64,000 nt of DNA from DASZBX01 sp035943635. Lineage in GTDB: Bacteria > Actinomycetota > Actinomycetes > Streptomycetales > Catenulisporaceae. Positions 38,592 to 46,745 of the stretch are shown piece by piece (the first letter of the stretch is position 1; every line of letters begins with the position of its first letter). The position numbers were made by a program, and so were the translations under genes. The notes below the pieces were generated by a model that did not search any database, was not told where the DNA came from, and saw only the letters and a program-made list of their open reading frames with translations. The stretch spans positions 124,001 through 188,000 of the forward strand of contig DASZBX010000080.1 in NCBI GenBank assembly GCA_035943635.1. Reading direction: 5' to 3'.

Positions 38592-38629
38592 GTGAGCCCG
38601 GGCCGGCCCGTGGGCCCGCCCGGGCTCAC
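38592..38629 (-). terminator. Hairpin at the end of the Macro gene
   Basis: A perfect 12-bp stem, GTGAGCCCGGGC against GCCCGGGCTCAC, with a 14-base loop overlaps the stop codon of the Macro-domain gene. Confidence 0.65.
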
Positions 38630-39525
38630 GGGCCGGCCGACGTCGCGCCCAGCCCGCGCAGGAACGCCGCGATCTCGGCCATGTCGATCCGGGCGAAGTC
38701 GGCCGGGGCGAGCACGATCCGCAGTTCCCGGCAGATCCGGCGCTCGCGGCTGCGCAGCACGAACGAGAGCAGGATCATCCGCAACAGCGAACCCTGGTCC
38801 AGGAAACCCAGCCGGGCCAGGCCCGAGCCGACCAGCGGCATGGCGACCGGCTCCTGGTGCGCGCGCCGGAAGACCGCCTCCCACAACCGGTCCAGCCCGA
38901 CCGAGAGCCACTCGACGCTCGACTGGGCGACGCCGCCGTTGTCGATCCGGCTGTAGGCGAGGGCGAACACGAGCCGGTCCGCCAGGCCGTCGCGGTCCAG
39001 GACGGCGACCGTGCCCAGCGGATAGCGCACCAGTTTCCCCCGCGGTTTCCGGGAGCTCTTCTCCCGCCCGGCCGGAATCACCCCGCGCAGCGACGAGGCC
39101 AGATCCCGGTCGAGCCGCGCGGCGTCCCCGGCATAGAATTTCTCCAGGAACTGCGCCTGGATACTGCTCGCGCTGATGGATCCGCCGGGGCCGACCCCGG
39201 TGTCGAAGGTGTCGGTGAATCCGACCACCAGATGGCCGGGCCGCTCGAACAGGTCACCGGTCTCGATCACGATCGTCATCTGCGGGAACCGGAAGACCCG
39301 GGGCGTGTGCCGCATCGGGTACGCGCGCAGGAAACCCCAGCTCAGACACAGTGCGACCGAGCCGGCGGTGATCGCGCCGGGGTACGGGAGCGAGTGCGGG
39401 AACAGCTGTCCGTCGAACTGCACCACGGCCGAGACCCCGCCGAACGCGGCCAGCACGTTGCCGGCGAACACCGGCCCGAACCGCCGCCCGGGCGCGTCCC
39501 GCCGCCCACGGAGCCGTCTTTCCAT
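38626..39525 (-). CDS. Two-TM Macro-domain protein, ThsA (type II Thoeris)-like
   Basis: A 299-aa protein. Residues about 16-37 and 49-68 form two hydrophobic segments (FAGNVLAAFGGVSAVVQF; AITAGSVALCLSWGFL). From residue about 83 there is a Macro-like domain of the type formerly called DUF6430: IVIETGDLFERPGHLVVGFT, DTFDTGVGPGGSISASSIQA, YPLGTVAVL, VFALAYSRIDNGGVAQSSVE and VAMPLVGSGLARLGFLDQGS. As I recall, this TM-Macro layout is that of ThsA in type II Thoeris, where the Macro domain senses a TIR-made nucleotide signal and the TM part acts on the membrane. No TIR gene lies nearby. ATG 39525 has AGGGGGA upstream. It is likely a membrane effector; activity is inferred. Confidence 0.75.
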   Translation of the reverse strand: MERRLRGRRDAPGRRFGPVFAGNVLAAFGGVSAVVQFDGQLFPHSLPYPGAITAGSVALCLSWGFLRAYPMRHTPRVFRFPQMTIVIETGDLFERPGHLVVGFTDTFDTGVGPGGSISASSIQAQFLEKFYAGDAARLDRDLASSLRGVIPAGREKSSRKPRGKLVRYPLGTVAVLDRDGLADRLVFALAYSRIDNGGVAQSSVEWLSVGLDRLWEAVFRRAHQEPVAMPLVGSGLARLGFLDQGSLLRMILLSFVLRSRERRICRELRIVLAPADFARIDMAEIAAFLRGLGATSAGP

Positions 39526-39707
39526 CCATTCCCCCTGGCCCGCCGAAAAGCTGAATCCGATATCCGCTCTGAGAAAACTGCCGAGTTTAATCAGAGCACT
39601 TCATCATCAGATCAGTAGGCGGCCGACTGAATGCCCCGAATTCCGCTTCCGATCCACTGCCGATCCGCTCCCTGATGATTTCCGGGTCATGGTGTCCGCG
39701 GGCGAAA

Positions 39708-40019
39708 CTACGGACGCGACACGGCGCGCACGACGACGCGGCCGGAGTCGAGATCGACGGCTCCGTAGGGCGGGGCGGCTGATTCCTGGTCCTGGCGCAG
39801 GACGAGTTCGGTCTGGCGCTGCTTGAGTTCCTGGGCCTTGCCGTAGGAGATGCTGCCGTGCAGCACTTCGAATCCGGTGGCGGAGACCGTGCTGTGGTCC
39901 TCGCCGCGGCGCCAGGGGAGGATTCCGGCCTTGCCCAGCTTGAGTAGCAGCAGGTCGACGAACGCGAACATGGTCAGCAGGACGACCAGCGCGGGCAGGG
40001 ACAGTATCCAGACGACCAT
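39708..40019 (-). CDS. DUF6191 small membrane protein
   Basis: A 103-aa protein with one N-terminal membrane helix (VVWILSLPALVVLLTMFAFV) and a soluble tail with SATGFEVLHGSISYGKAQEL, KQRQTELVLRQDQESAAPPY and VDLDSGRVVV. This pattern matches the DUF6191 family, common in Streptomyces-like genomes. Function is unknown. ATG 40019 starts right at the hydrophobic helix; an open frame upstream of it has a different composition. It is divergent from the CHAT gene across about 170 bp and lies upstream of the Macro gene on the same strand. Confidence 0.75.
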   Translation of the reverse strand: MVVWILSLPALVVLLTMFAFVDLLLLKLGKAGILPWRRGEDHSTVSATGFEVLHGSISYGKAQELKQRQTELVLRQDQESAAPPYGAVDLDSGRVVVRAVSRP

Positions 40020-40185
40020 GCCATGGCAACGGACGGCAGTGGCCGCCCGGTTCCCCGAGCAGCGCGAAGGCCCGCGCCGGAGGTCGGGACGGCCCGCGGC
40101 CCGAGGGCGGAGCGGCTGCCGAAGCACCCCGGTCCGTCAGTACCTGACCGCGAAGACCCGCGCGCTGTGCCGACCGGAGGACGCC

Positions 40186-43119
40186 ATGGAGCAGTCGCCG
40201 AACCCGAACCCCGTGTCCGCGATCATTGGCGCAACGTCGAGCATGCTGGCGGCCGCCGGGCCGGAGCAGCAGGCGCCGTGGCTGTTCGCGCGCAGTTGGC
40301 TGGCTGCGCTGCAGTACGAGTCCTTCGGCCGGGACGTGCGGCACCTCGATCAGGCGCAGGACGATTTCGACCAGCTTCCGGCCGGCTTCCCGAGCCGGTC
40401 CAAGTTGGCGATGATGGTGGCGGGCATGCGGATCCGCGAAGGCCTGGAGCATCCTCCCTTCCAGGATCGCAAGCGGACAGCGGCGTTGGCGGAGGTCGCC
40501 AACACGGATCCGCACCCGGTTCCGGGCTGGTCGACGGCCTACTCCTCGTTCCGAGTGTTATCGCTCATGGCGGACAACTCCGAATCTGTGCCCGGATTCA
40601 ACCCTCGGGCGGCGCTGGCCGAGGTGGAGGAACACGCCGCGGTGCTCGGGCAGAACGAGGCGTATTCGCCGATGATCGCGATGGCACGGATGCAGTTGGG
40701 CCAGAAGATCAGCGCGATGGAGTTCGACGCCGCGCGCGCCGACGAGGTGGCACGCTCGGCGAACTCGTTCGCGGACCGGATGAGCGGATCGAACGGCTCG
40801 AGGTGGACCGGAGCCAGGCTGCTCGGCGAGATGTCCGGGCTCCAGGCCGCGGCGATCCGCGGGGACTACGAGACGATCATGCGCCGGCTCCCGCAGCTGC
40901 TGGAGGCGGCCAGGTCGTTGCCGCACGATGATCCGCACCGGGCCGATTTCGAGCGGATGAACGCGATGCTCGGGCCGTTCCTGAACATGGCAGTACCGTT
41001 CATGACCGGCCAGGGGAACAGCGGGGCCGCGGGCAAGGCCGGATTTCCGGCGAGCTCGTCATCGAACCTTGACTCGTCCGGGATCGCGCTGGAACAGTTG
41101 CAGCTGTTCGAGCGGTTGGTCGAGCAGCCCGGGCTCTCCGACTCGGAGCGCGCGTTCAACCTGACCAATCTCGCCGCGGCGGAGATGACCGCCGACTCAC
41201 TTCCCCTGCTCGACAAGGCGGCCGAGCACGTTCAACGTGCCCTGACTCTGTCCGGCGAGCACGATCTGCGCCGCGCCTTCTACCTCGCCACGGCCGGATC
41301 GGTGTACCTGCATCGCCGAGACCTGACCCGTAGCTTCGACGACCTGGCCACCGCGGTCTCGTTGCTGGAGCAGGCCGTCGAGAAGGCCGGATCGGCGCAG
41401 CACGCCGTCTGGACCCTCGCCTCCCAGCAACTGGCCATCGCCTACCGGATCTCCGGGCGCAAGGAACTGGCCCGGAAGGTCTCGCTGGGCGCACTGCGCG
41501 GGTACAGCTGGTCTGTGCTGCTCCAATCCGGTGCCGCGGAGATGCACGAGATGGCGTACGGCGCGACGAGCCAGGCGATCGCCCTCGCACGTTGGGCGAT
41601 GGAGGACAACGATCCCGAGAGCGCAGCCGTCGCGCTGGACATGGGCCGCGGGTACATCCTCTATGCGGCCACCGAGACCCGCGACATCGACTCCCGGCTG
41701 ACCACGATGGGTGAGCGGTCCTTGGCGCAGCGCTGGCGGCAGGCCCTGGCGACCTCGATGCCGAACGACATGCCGACCGACCTGCGTCGCCAGGTGGTGA
41801 GCACGCTCACCGGGGTACCCCTGACCGCGGACGGATCGCTCACCGCGAGCCCGGCCGAGAGCAGCACCCGGTTGCTCGATCCGCCGTCGGTGCACGAGAT
41901 CCGGGCGGCTTTGCGCAAGCTGGAATCGGACGCGTTGGTCTATCTCGTGCCCAGGGACGGGCAGAAGTACGCCGGGGCCGCGGTCATCATCCCGGTCGAC
42001 GACGAGCCAAGTTGGATGTACCTGCCCGAGCTCGACTCGGCCGCGTTGGCCGAGTTCGGGCGCTACGCCGCCACTTTGGGACGTGCGGCGACCGAACCGG
42101 ACACCGACGGCGAACGCACGACCCGGGACGTCTCCTCCAGATCCGCGGCGGCCGTGGACGCGGTGTGCGACTGGGCCTGGTCGGTCGCGATCGGGCCGTT
42201 GCTGGAAGAACGCCTGGTCCTGCCCGAAGGGCGGCCGGCCCGGCTGGTGCTGATTCCGATGCAGGACTTGGCGCGGGTGCCGTGGCACGCCGCGCGGCGC
42301 CGGACTGACGAGGGTCTGCGCTACGCGCTGCAAGACGTGAGCTTCTCCTATGCCGCTTCGGCGCGGATGTTGTGCGCGTCGGCCTGGCAGTCTGTGGTGC
42401 CGCTCACCGACGACGGCCTGGTCGTCGGGGATCCGGACACCGCGGGACACGGCCGCTCCCTCCCGGCCGCCCGGGCCGAGGCTCTGGCTGTGCACGAGCA
42501 CTTCTATCCCGCGGCCCGTTATGTCGGCCGGCTCGCGGACGGCACCGCGGCCGCAGCGGGCGCCGGCGGACGGCAGGACGTGCTGCGGTGGCTGGCCGAT
42601 CCGGAGGGGGGCGCCATGGTGCACTTCGCCTGCCACGGGGTCGTGCGCGGCGGCCGCACCAGCGGCCCGGGCACTTCCGCCGGCCAGGAGACCTCCTACC
42701 TGCTGCTGGACGGAGGCCGCCGGCTCGCCGCGGAGGAACTGGTCGACACGCTCGCCGCCCGGGCCGGCCGGGGGATCGGGCTGGCGGTGCTCGCCGCGTG
42801 CGGCAGCGCCGAGTCGGGCCGCGGCTACGACGAGGCGTTCAGCCTGGCCACGACGTTCCTGGCCAGCGGCACCCGGTCCGTGATCAGCGCGCAGTGGAGC
42901 GTGCCGGACGCGCCGACCTCGGTGCTGATGTTCATGGTGCACCACTTCCTGCGCGACGGCGGGCTCGCGCCGCAGGACGCGTTGCGGGCGGCGCAGTTGT
43001 GGATGCTCGGCGAGCGGGTACCGCCCGAATCGATGCCGGACGTGCTGCGCGCGCACCTGGACCCGGAGTCGGCGCCGAAGCTCGAGGAGTGGGCGGCGTT
43101 CGTCCACTACGGGCAATAG
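40186..43119 (+). CDS. TPR-CHAT protease (caspase-like)
   Basis: A 977-aa protein. Residues 1-560 are helical and TPR-like (LTNLAAAEMTADSLPLLDKA, AFYLATAGSVYLHRRDLTRS, LASQQLAIAYRISGRKELAR). Residues about 690-977 form a CHAT (caspase HetF-associated) domain with the dyad His817 (MVHFACHGV) and Cys872 (VLAACGSAESGRG) and the usual FLASGTRSVISAQWSVPD segment. Such proteins are cysteine peptidases used in cell-death, CRISPR-linked and other defence or signalling contexts. ATG 40186 is set by GGAGG five bases upstream; the frame is open far upstream but antisense to DUF6191. The divergent Macro and DUF6191 genes and downstream zinc-ribbon gene suggest a functional unit; this is inference. Confidence 0.88.
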   Translation: MEQSPNPNPVSAIIGATSSMLAAAGPEQQAPWLFARSWLAALQYESFGRDVRHLDQAQDDFDQLPAGFPSRSKLAMMVAGMRIREGLEHPPFQDRKRTAALAEVANTDPHPVPGWSTAYSSFRVLSLMADNSESVPGFNPRAALAEVEEHAAVLGQNEAYSPMIAMARMQLGQKISAMEFDAARADEVARSANSFADRMSGSNGSRWTGARLLGEMSGLQAAAIRGDYETIMRRLPQLLEAARSLPHDDPHRADFERMNAMLGPFLNMAVPFMTGQGNSGAAGKAGFPASSSSNLDSSGIALEQLQLFERLVEQPGLSDSERAFNLTNLAAAEMTADSLPLLDKAAEHVQRALTLSGEHDLRRAFYLATAGSVYLHRRDLTRSFDDLATAVSLLEQAVEKAGSAQHAVWTLASQQLAIAYRISGRKELARKVSLGALRGYSWSVLLQSGAAEMHEMAYGATSQAIALARWAMEDNDPESAAVALDMGRGYILYAATETRDIDSRLTTMGERSLAQRWRQALATSMPNDMPTDLRRQVVSTLTGVPLTADGSLTASPAESSTRLLDPPSVHEIRAALRKLESDALVYLVPRDGQKYAGAAVIIPVDDEPSWMYLPELDSAALAEFGRYAATLGRAATEPDTDGERTTRDVSSRSAAAVDAVCDWAWSVAIGPLLEERLVLPEGRPARLVLIPMQDLARVPWHAARRRTDEGLRYALQDVSFSYAASARMLCASAWQSVVPLTDDGLVVGDPDTAGHGRSLPAARAEALAVHEHFYPAARYVGRLADGTAAAAGAGGRQDVLRWLADPEGGAMVHFACHGVVRGGRTSGPGTSAGQETSYLLLDGGRRLAAEELVDTLAARAGRGIGLAVLAACGSAESGRGYDEAFSLATTFLASGTRSVISAQWSVPDAPTSVLMFMVHHFLRDGGLAPQDALRAAQLWMLGERVPPESMPDVLRAHLDPESAPKLEEWAAFVHYGQ

Positions 43120-43218
43120 GAAGGTATGCTTGAGCACTGCTAACCCACGCTCACGGGGTGGCCGCAGGCGTCTGTCAGGGCGGTCAGGGCGTGCAGTGTA
43201 AAGCAGGGAGTTTTTACC

Positions 43219-43851
43219 ATGTGTGGGAAATCGATGACATTTGCTACAGATCTGCACGGCCATGCGCGCTGCGGTCAAGCGGGCGGGGCGCGGGGCTCTG
43301 CTCAGGATCGCCGGGATCACGCGTGTCCGCGCTGCGGGTGCGCCGATCACTGTCGGCCGGTGCCGAGCATGTATTACAGCACGATCGAGAGGTCTGACGA
43401 CCAACCCCTTGCGGTGACGGCAGCAGCGTCGACGGATCTCAGTGCAGTCGTCGGGGTTCTGGCGCGCAGGCCGGGTTGCGTGGCGTCTGCGCTGGTCGGG
43501 ACGTGTCTGATCGGGTACGCGGGACTCGCGGCGTGGGCGTTCGGCGGGGTGATGGTGCCGGGGAGTTTCGTGGTGATCGGGGCGCTGCTCTTCGCACACG
43601 TCGGGTGGGTCGGCCGGGCGTATCAGCGCACTGTCCGCGGCGCGGCGAATGTGCACGAGTTGTGGCGGCTCGTCCGGTACTGCGATGCCTGCGACGGCGT
43701 ATTCCTGCCCAGCCTGCCCACTCTGCCCACTCTGCCGAGCGGGCAGGCGGCGAAGTTGCCGACGCCGAGCTCCGCGGCGGAGCTGATGAGCATACGAGAA
43801 TTGCACGGCCTGTTGCAGACAATCGACGACCTCTGTGTCAGTGAGTCATAA
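43219..43851 (+). CDS. Zinc-ribbon-like two-TM membrane protein
   Basis: A 210-aa protein. The N-terminal 50 residues hold a Cys cluster (ACPRCGCADHC) followed by VPSMYYSTIERSD, a pattern I associate with an actinobacterial zinc-ribbon/membrane family. Residues about 78-125 contain two hydrophobic segments (VASALVGTCLIGYAGLAAWA; VMVPGSFVVIGALLFAHVGW). A second CxxC follows (RYCDACDGVFLP) and then a PTLPTLPSG repeat. ATG 43219 has AGGGAG eight bases upstream. It lies 99 bp after the CHAT gene on the same strand. Function is unknown; it could be a membrane partner or target of the protease. Confidence 0.65.
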   Translation: MCGKSMTFATDLHGHARCGQAGGARGSAQDRRDHACPRCGCADHCRPVPSMYYSTIERSDDQPLAVTAAASTDLSAVVGVLARRPGCVASALVGTCLIGYAGLAAWAFGGVMVPGSFVVIGALLFAHVGWVGRAYQRTVRGAANVHELWRLVRYCDACDGVFLPSLPTLPTLPSGQAAKLPTPSSAAELMSIRELHGLLQTIDDLCVSES

Positions 43852-44013
43852 CCCGGATACGTCCCGGTACGCCCGGTAGCTGCGCCGACAGGCCCGCGGC
43901 GGGACGCGCACGCGGTGTGGTGGTAGGCTGATCGGCACGGAAATCGCGTGTCGGTCACCGTCTGGGTGAGGCATGGAGGTCTCCGTGAGATGCCTTCTGG
44001 AGGCATTCCGATC

Positions 44014-44409
44014 ATGGCAGTCGAACTGAACCACACCATCGTCCACGCCCGGGACAACCGGGAATCCGCCGAGTTCCTCGCGGGAATCCTCGGCCTGAAG
44101 GCCGGGGCCCCCTGGGGGCCCTTCGTTCCGGTGGCCATGGCGAACGAGGTCACCCTGGACTTCGCCTCGATCCCGGCCGGCTCGATCGTCATGCAGCACT
44201 ACGCGTTCCTGGTCTCGGACGAGGAATTCGACGCGGCCTTCGCGCGGATCAAGCAGGCCGGGATCGACTTCTTCGCCGATCCGCGGATGAAGCAGCCGGG
44301 CGAGATCAACCATCACCATGGCGGCCGGGGCGTGTACTTCTTCGATCCGGCCGGGCACGGGATGGAGATCATCACCCGGCCGTACGACAACCCGGTCGAC
44401 TATTCGTGA
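44014..44409 (+). CDS. VOC-family (glyoxalase/dioxygenase-fold) protein
   Basis: A 131-aa single-unit vicinal oxygen chelate protein: VELNHTIVHARDNRESAEFL opens with a metal-ligand His, and GVYFFDPAGHGMEIITRPYD ends with a ligand Glu; VMQHYAFLVSDEEFDAAFAR lies between. It is too short for 4-hydroxymandelate synthase, which has two such units. GGAGG ten bases before ATG 44014 decides the start. It converges with the hydroxy-acid oxidase gene and overlaps it by 10 bp at the 3' ends. Confidence 0.85.
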   Translation: MAVELNHTIVHARDNRESAEFLAGILGLKAGAPWGPFVPVAMANEVTLDFASIPAGSIVMQHYAFLVSDEEFDAAFARIKQAGIDFFADPRMKQPGEINHHHGGRGVYFFDPAGHGMEIITRPYDNPVDYS

Positions 44410-45542
44410 GCCGACCCGGCCCACGTCGGCATCTGGTCACTGACGAACTCGGCGGCGGCGGCGTAGGCGATGTTCGGCAGACCGCTCAGCAGCATCGCCT
44501 CCGCCAGTTCCGCTCGCACCAGATCCAGCACTGCGGCCACGCCGTCGGCTCCGGCACAGGTCAGACCCCACATCGCCGGACGTCCGAGCAGAACGGCGTG
44601 AGCGCCGAGCATCAGAGCCTTGAGGACGTCGTGGCCGCGGCGGAACGCGCCGTCGACCAGGACCGCGCACCGGTTTCCGACCGCGTCGGCGATCTCGGGC
44701 AGCGCGTACACCGCCGGGACCGAGCCGTCCAGCTGCCGGCCGCCGTGGTTCGAGACGATCACGCCGTCGACGCCGCACTCCTGCGCCAGGAACGCGTCCC
44801 GGGCGGACAGGACCCCCTTGAGCAGCACCGGCAACTGCGTGCGCTGACGCAGCCAGGCCAGGTCGGACCAGCCGAGACCCGGTTGGAACTGCTGGGCCGC
44901 GTGCCGGGCGATCGCCGAGGTGCCGGCCTGGGATTCGTGGGTGGCCTGCATCACCGCGGCGTCCAGGTTCACCGCGGACACGTCCGAGGGCAGGACGAAC
45001 GCGTTGCGGATGTCGCGGGGCCGGCGGGCCACCACGGGCGCGTCGACGGTCAGCACCAGCGCGCTGACTCCGGCGTCCTCGGACCGGGCGATGAAGCGTT
45101 CGAACTCGGTCCGGTCGCGCAGCCAGTACAGCTGCTGCCAGACCGGACCCTTGCTGGCTGCCGCGATGTCCTCGATCGGGCGGCTGGCGAAGATGCTGGT
45201 GACGAAGAGCATTCCCGCCTCCCCGGCCGCGCGGGCGGCCGCCACCTCGCCCTCGGGGTGGTAGAGCCGCTGGTGGGAAACGGGAGCCACGCCCAGCGGC
45301 GCCGACAGGGCAGCGCCGAGCAGCGTGGTCGCGAGGTCCACCTCGCTGGTCCCGGTCAGCACCTGCGGCCGCAGCCACATCCGGTCGAGCACCGCACGGT
45401 TGGCGTCCACCATCGACTCGGTGCCGCTGCCGCCGTCCAGGAAATCCCAGATCGGCTGCGGCAGCAGCTGCCGGGCCGCGGCGGCGAAATCGGCCAACTC
45501 CACCAGGTCCCGCGCCCCCGGTGCCGCTGCTTCGTCAGTCAT
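44400..45542 (-). CDS. FMN-dependent alpha-hydroxy-acid oxidase/dehydrogenase (4-hydroxymandelate oxidase-like)
   Basis: A 380-aa TIM-barrel flavoenzyme that oxidises 2-hydroxy acids to 2-oxo acids. Landmarks: FLDGGSGTESMVDANRAVLD, PLGVAPVSHQRLYHPEGEVA, WQQLYWLRDR, VDAPVVARRPRDIRN, LPVLLKGVLSARDA, IVSNHGGRQLDG with the catalytic His, and DGAFRRGHDVLKALMLGAHA for FMN phosphate. It looks closer to Hmo of hydroxyphenylglycine pathways and lactate-oxidase-like actinobacterial enzymes than to LldD. An HpgT-like aminotransferase lies 1.2 kb away, so the substrate may be a mandelate; this is inference. Confidence 0.87.
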   Translation of the reverse strand: MTDEAAAPGARDLVELADFAAAARQLLPQPIWDFLDGGSGTESMVDANRAVLDRMWLRPQVLTGTSEVDLATTLLGAALSAPLGVAPVSHQRLYHPEGEVAAARAAGEAGMLFVTSIFASRPIEDIAAASKGPVWQQLYWLRDRTEFERFIARSEDAGVSALVLTVDAPVVARRPRDIRNAFVLPSDVSAVNLDAAVMQATHESQAGTSAIARHAAQQFQPGLGWSDLAWLRQRTQLPVLLKGVLSARDAFLAQECGVDGVIVSNHGGRQLDGSVPAVYALPEIADAVGNRCAVLVDGAFRRGHDVLKALMLGAHAVLLGRPAMWGLTCAGADGVAAVLDLVRAELAEAMLLSGLPNIAYAAAAEFVSDQMPTWAGSAHE

Positions 45543-45800
45543 CTACTTTCGTCTCCTTCTGCCGGTGGCAGCTTAGCCTGCGGCCCGAGGCCGGGGCATG
45601 GCCGGTGGACACCTACCTGCCACGGTTCCTATAGTGGCAGACGGTACATCGGCGCTGGACCGGCATGTCATAGCTCAGTCATCAGTGGCTTTCCATTCTC
45701 TCGCCCGGCCCGGCCGCGGAGCCGGGTAACCGGTCCGATCCGGAGCCACACCCTCCCGGCGCGCCCGGGCCGGCCGCGGGAGAGCTCACGAGGAGAATCA

Positions 45801-46745
45801 ATGCCCACCGACCCACAGGTGCAGGCCCTGCGCGAACGGACCGTCGCGGCCGGCTCGACCCCGCTCTACCGGCTCAGTCTGGACGAGGCCCGGGCCCGGG
45901 ACCTGGCCGACATCAAGGCGGCCGGCGGCGACCCGGAGCCGGTCGACGTCGTGCTGGACGACCAGGTGGCCGGCCCGGCCGGGCCGCTGGCGGTCCGGGT
46001 GTACCGGCCGGCGGCGGACGGCCCGCTGCCGGTCCTGGTCTACTTCTACGGCGGCGGCTGGACGCTCGGCAACCTGGAGACCTGCGACGCCATCTGCCGC
46101 CGGCTGGCCAATTCAACCCCCTGCGTCGTGGTGTCCGCGTCGTACCGGCTGGCGCCGGAGCACCCGTTCCCGGCGGCCGTGGACGACTGCTTCGTCGCCA
46201 CGCAGGAGATCGTCGACCGTGCGCAGTCCTACGGCGGCGACGCCAAGCGGGTCGCGGTCGGCGGAGACAGCGCGGGCGGGAACCTCGCCGCGGTGGTCGC
46301 ACTGCTGGCCCGCGACCAAAAGGATGGAGTCGAACTCGCGGCGCAGCTGCTGGTGTATCCGAACACGGACAGCCTGGCCGAGACACCGTCGATGGCCGAG
46401 AACGACGACTCTGCGTTCTTCAACGCCCGATCGGTGGCCTGGTACCGCTCGCACTACCTGGCCGATCCGGCCGACGCCGCGAACCCGCTGGTCTCGCCGC
46501 TGCGGGCCGAGGACCTGGCCGGGCTGCCGCCCGCGCTCGTGATCACCGCCGAGCTCGACCCCCTGCGCGACGAGGGCGAGCAGTACGCCGCGCGGCTGGC
46601 CGACAGCGGTGTGCCGACCCGGCTCAGCCGCTACGACGGGATGATCCACGGATTCTTCGCCATGTCGGGGGTGCTGGACGCCGGCGGCCGGGCGCTGGCC
46701 GAGGCGGCCGGTTTCCTGCGCCAGACGCTGGGATCCGACTCGTGA
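45801..46745 (+). CDS. Alpha/beta-hydrolase, hormone-sensitive-lipase family
   Basis: A 314-aa esterase-type hydrolase. VYFYGGGWTLGN is the oxyanion motif (family HGGG, here YGGG), VGGDSAGGNLAAVVALLARD contains the nucleophile Ser, ITAELDPLRDEGEQYAARLA the acidic residue and GMIHGFFAM the His. The substrate is unknown. AGGAG six bases before ATG 45801 supports the start. Its stop overlaps the next gene (GTGA), so it is co-translated with the aminotransferase and may release or modify the acid that enzyme handles. Confidence 0.88.
   Translation: MPTDPQVQALRERTVAAGSTPLYRLSLDEARARDLADIKAAGGDPEPVDVVLDDQVAGPAGPLAVRVYRPAADGPLPVLVYFYGGGWTLGNLETCDAICRRLANSTPCVVVSASYRLAPEHPFPAAVDDCFVATQEIVDRAQSYGGDAKRVAVGGDSAGGNLAAVVALLARDQKDGVELAAQLLVYPNTDSLAETPSMAENDDSAFFNARSVAWYRSHYLADPADAANPLVSPLRAEDLAGLPPALVITAELDPLRDEGEQYAARLADSGVPTRLSRYDGMIHGFFAMSGVLDAGGRALAEAAGFLRQTLGSDS

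Noticed and set aside
38626..43119. Complete type II Thoeris system
   Set aside because: The TM-Macro protein fits ThsA, but no TIR-domain ThsB gene is present on either strand nearby.
44014..44409. 4-hydroxymandelate synthase completing an arylglycine pathway
   Set aside because: At 131 aa it has a single VOC unit; the synthase needs about 350 residues and two units.
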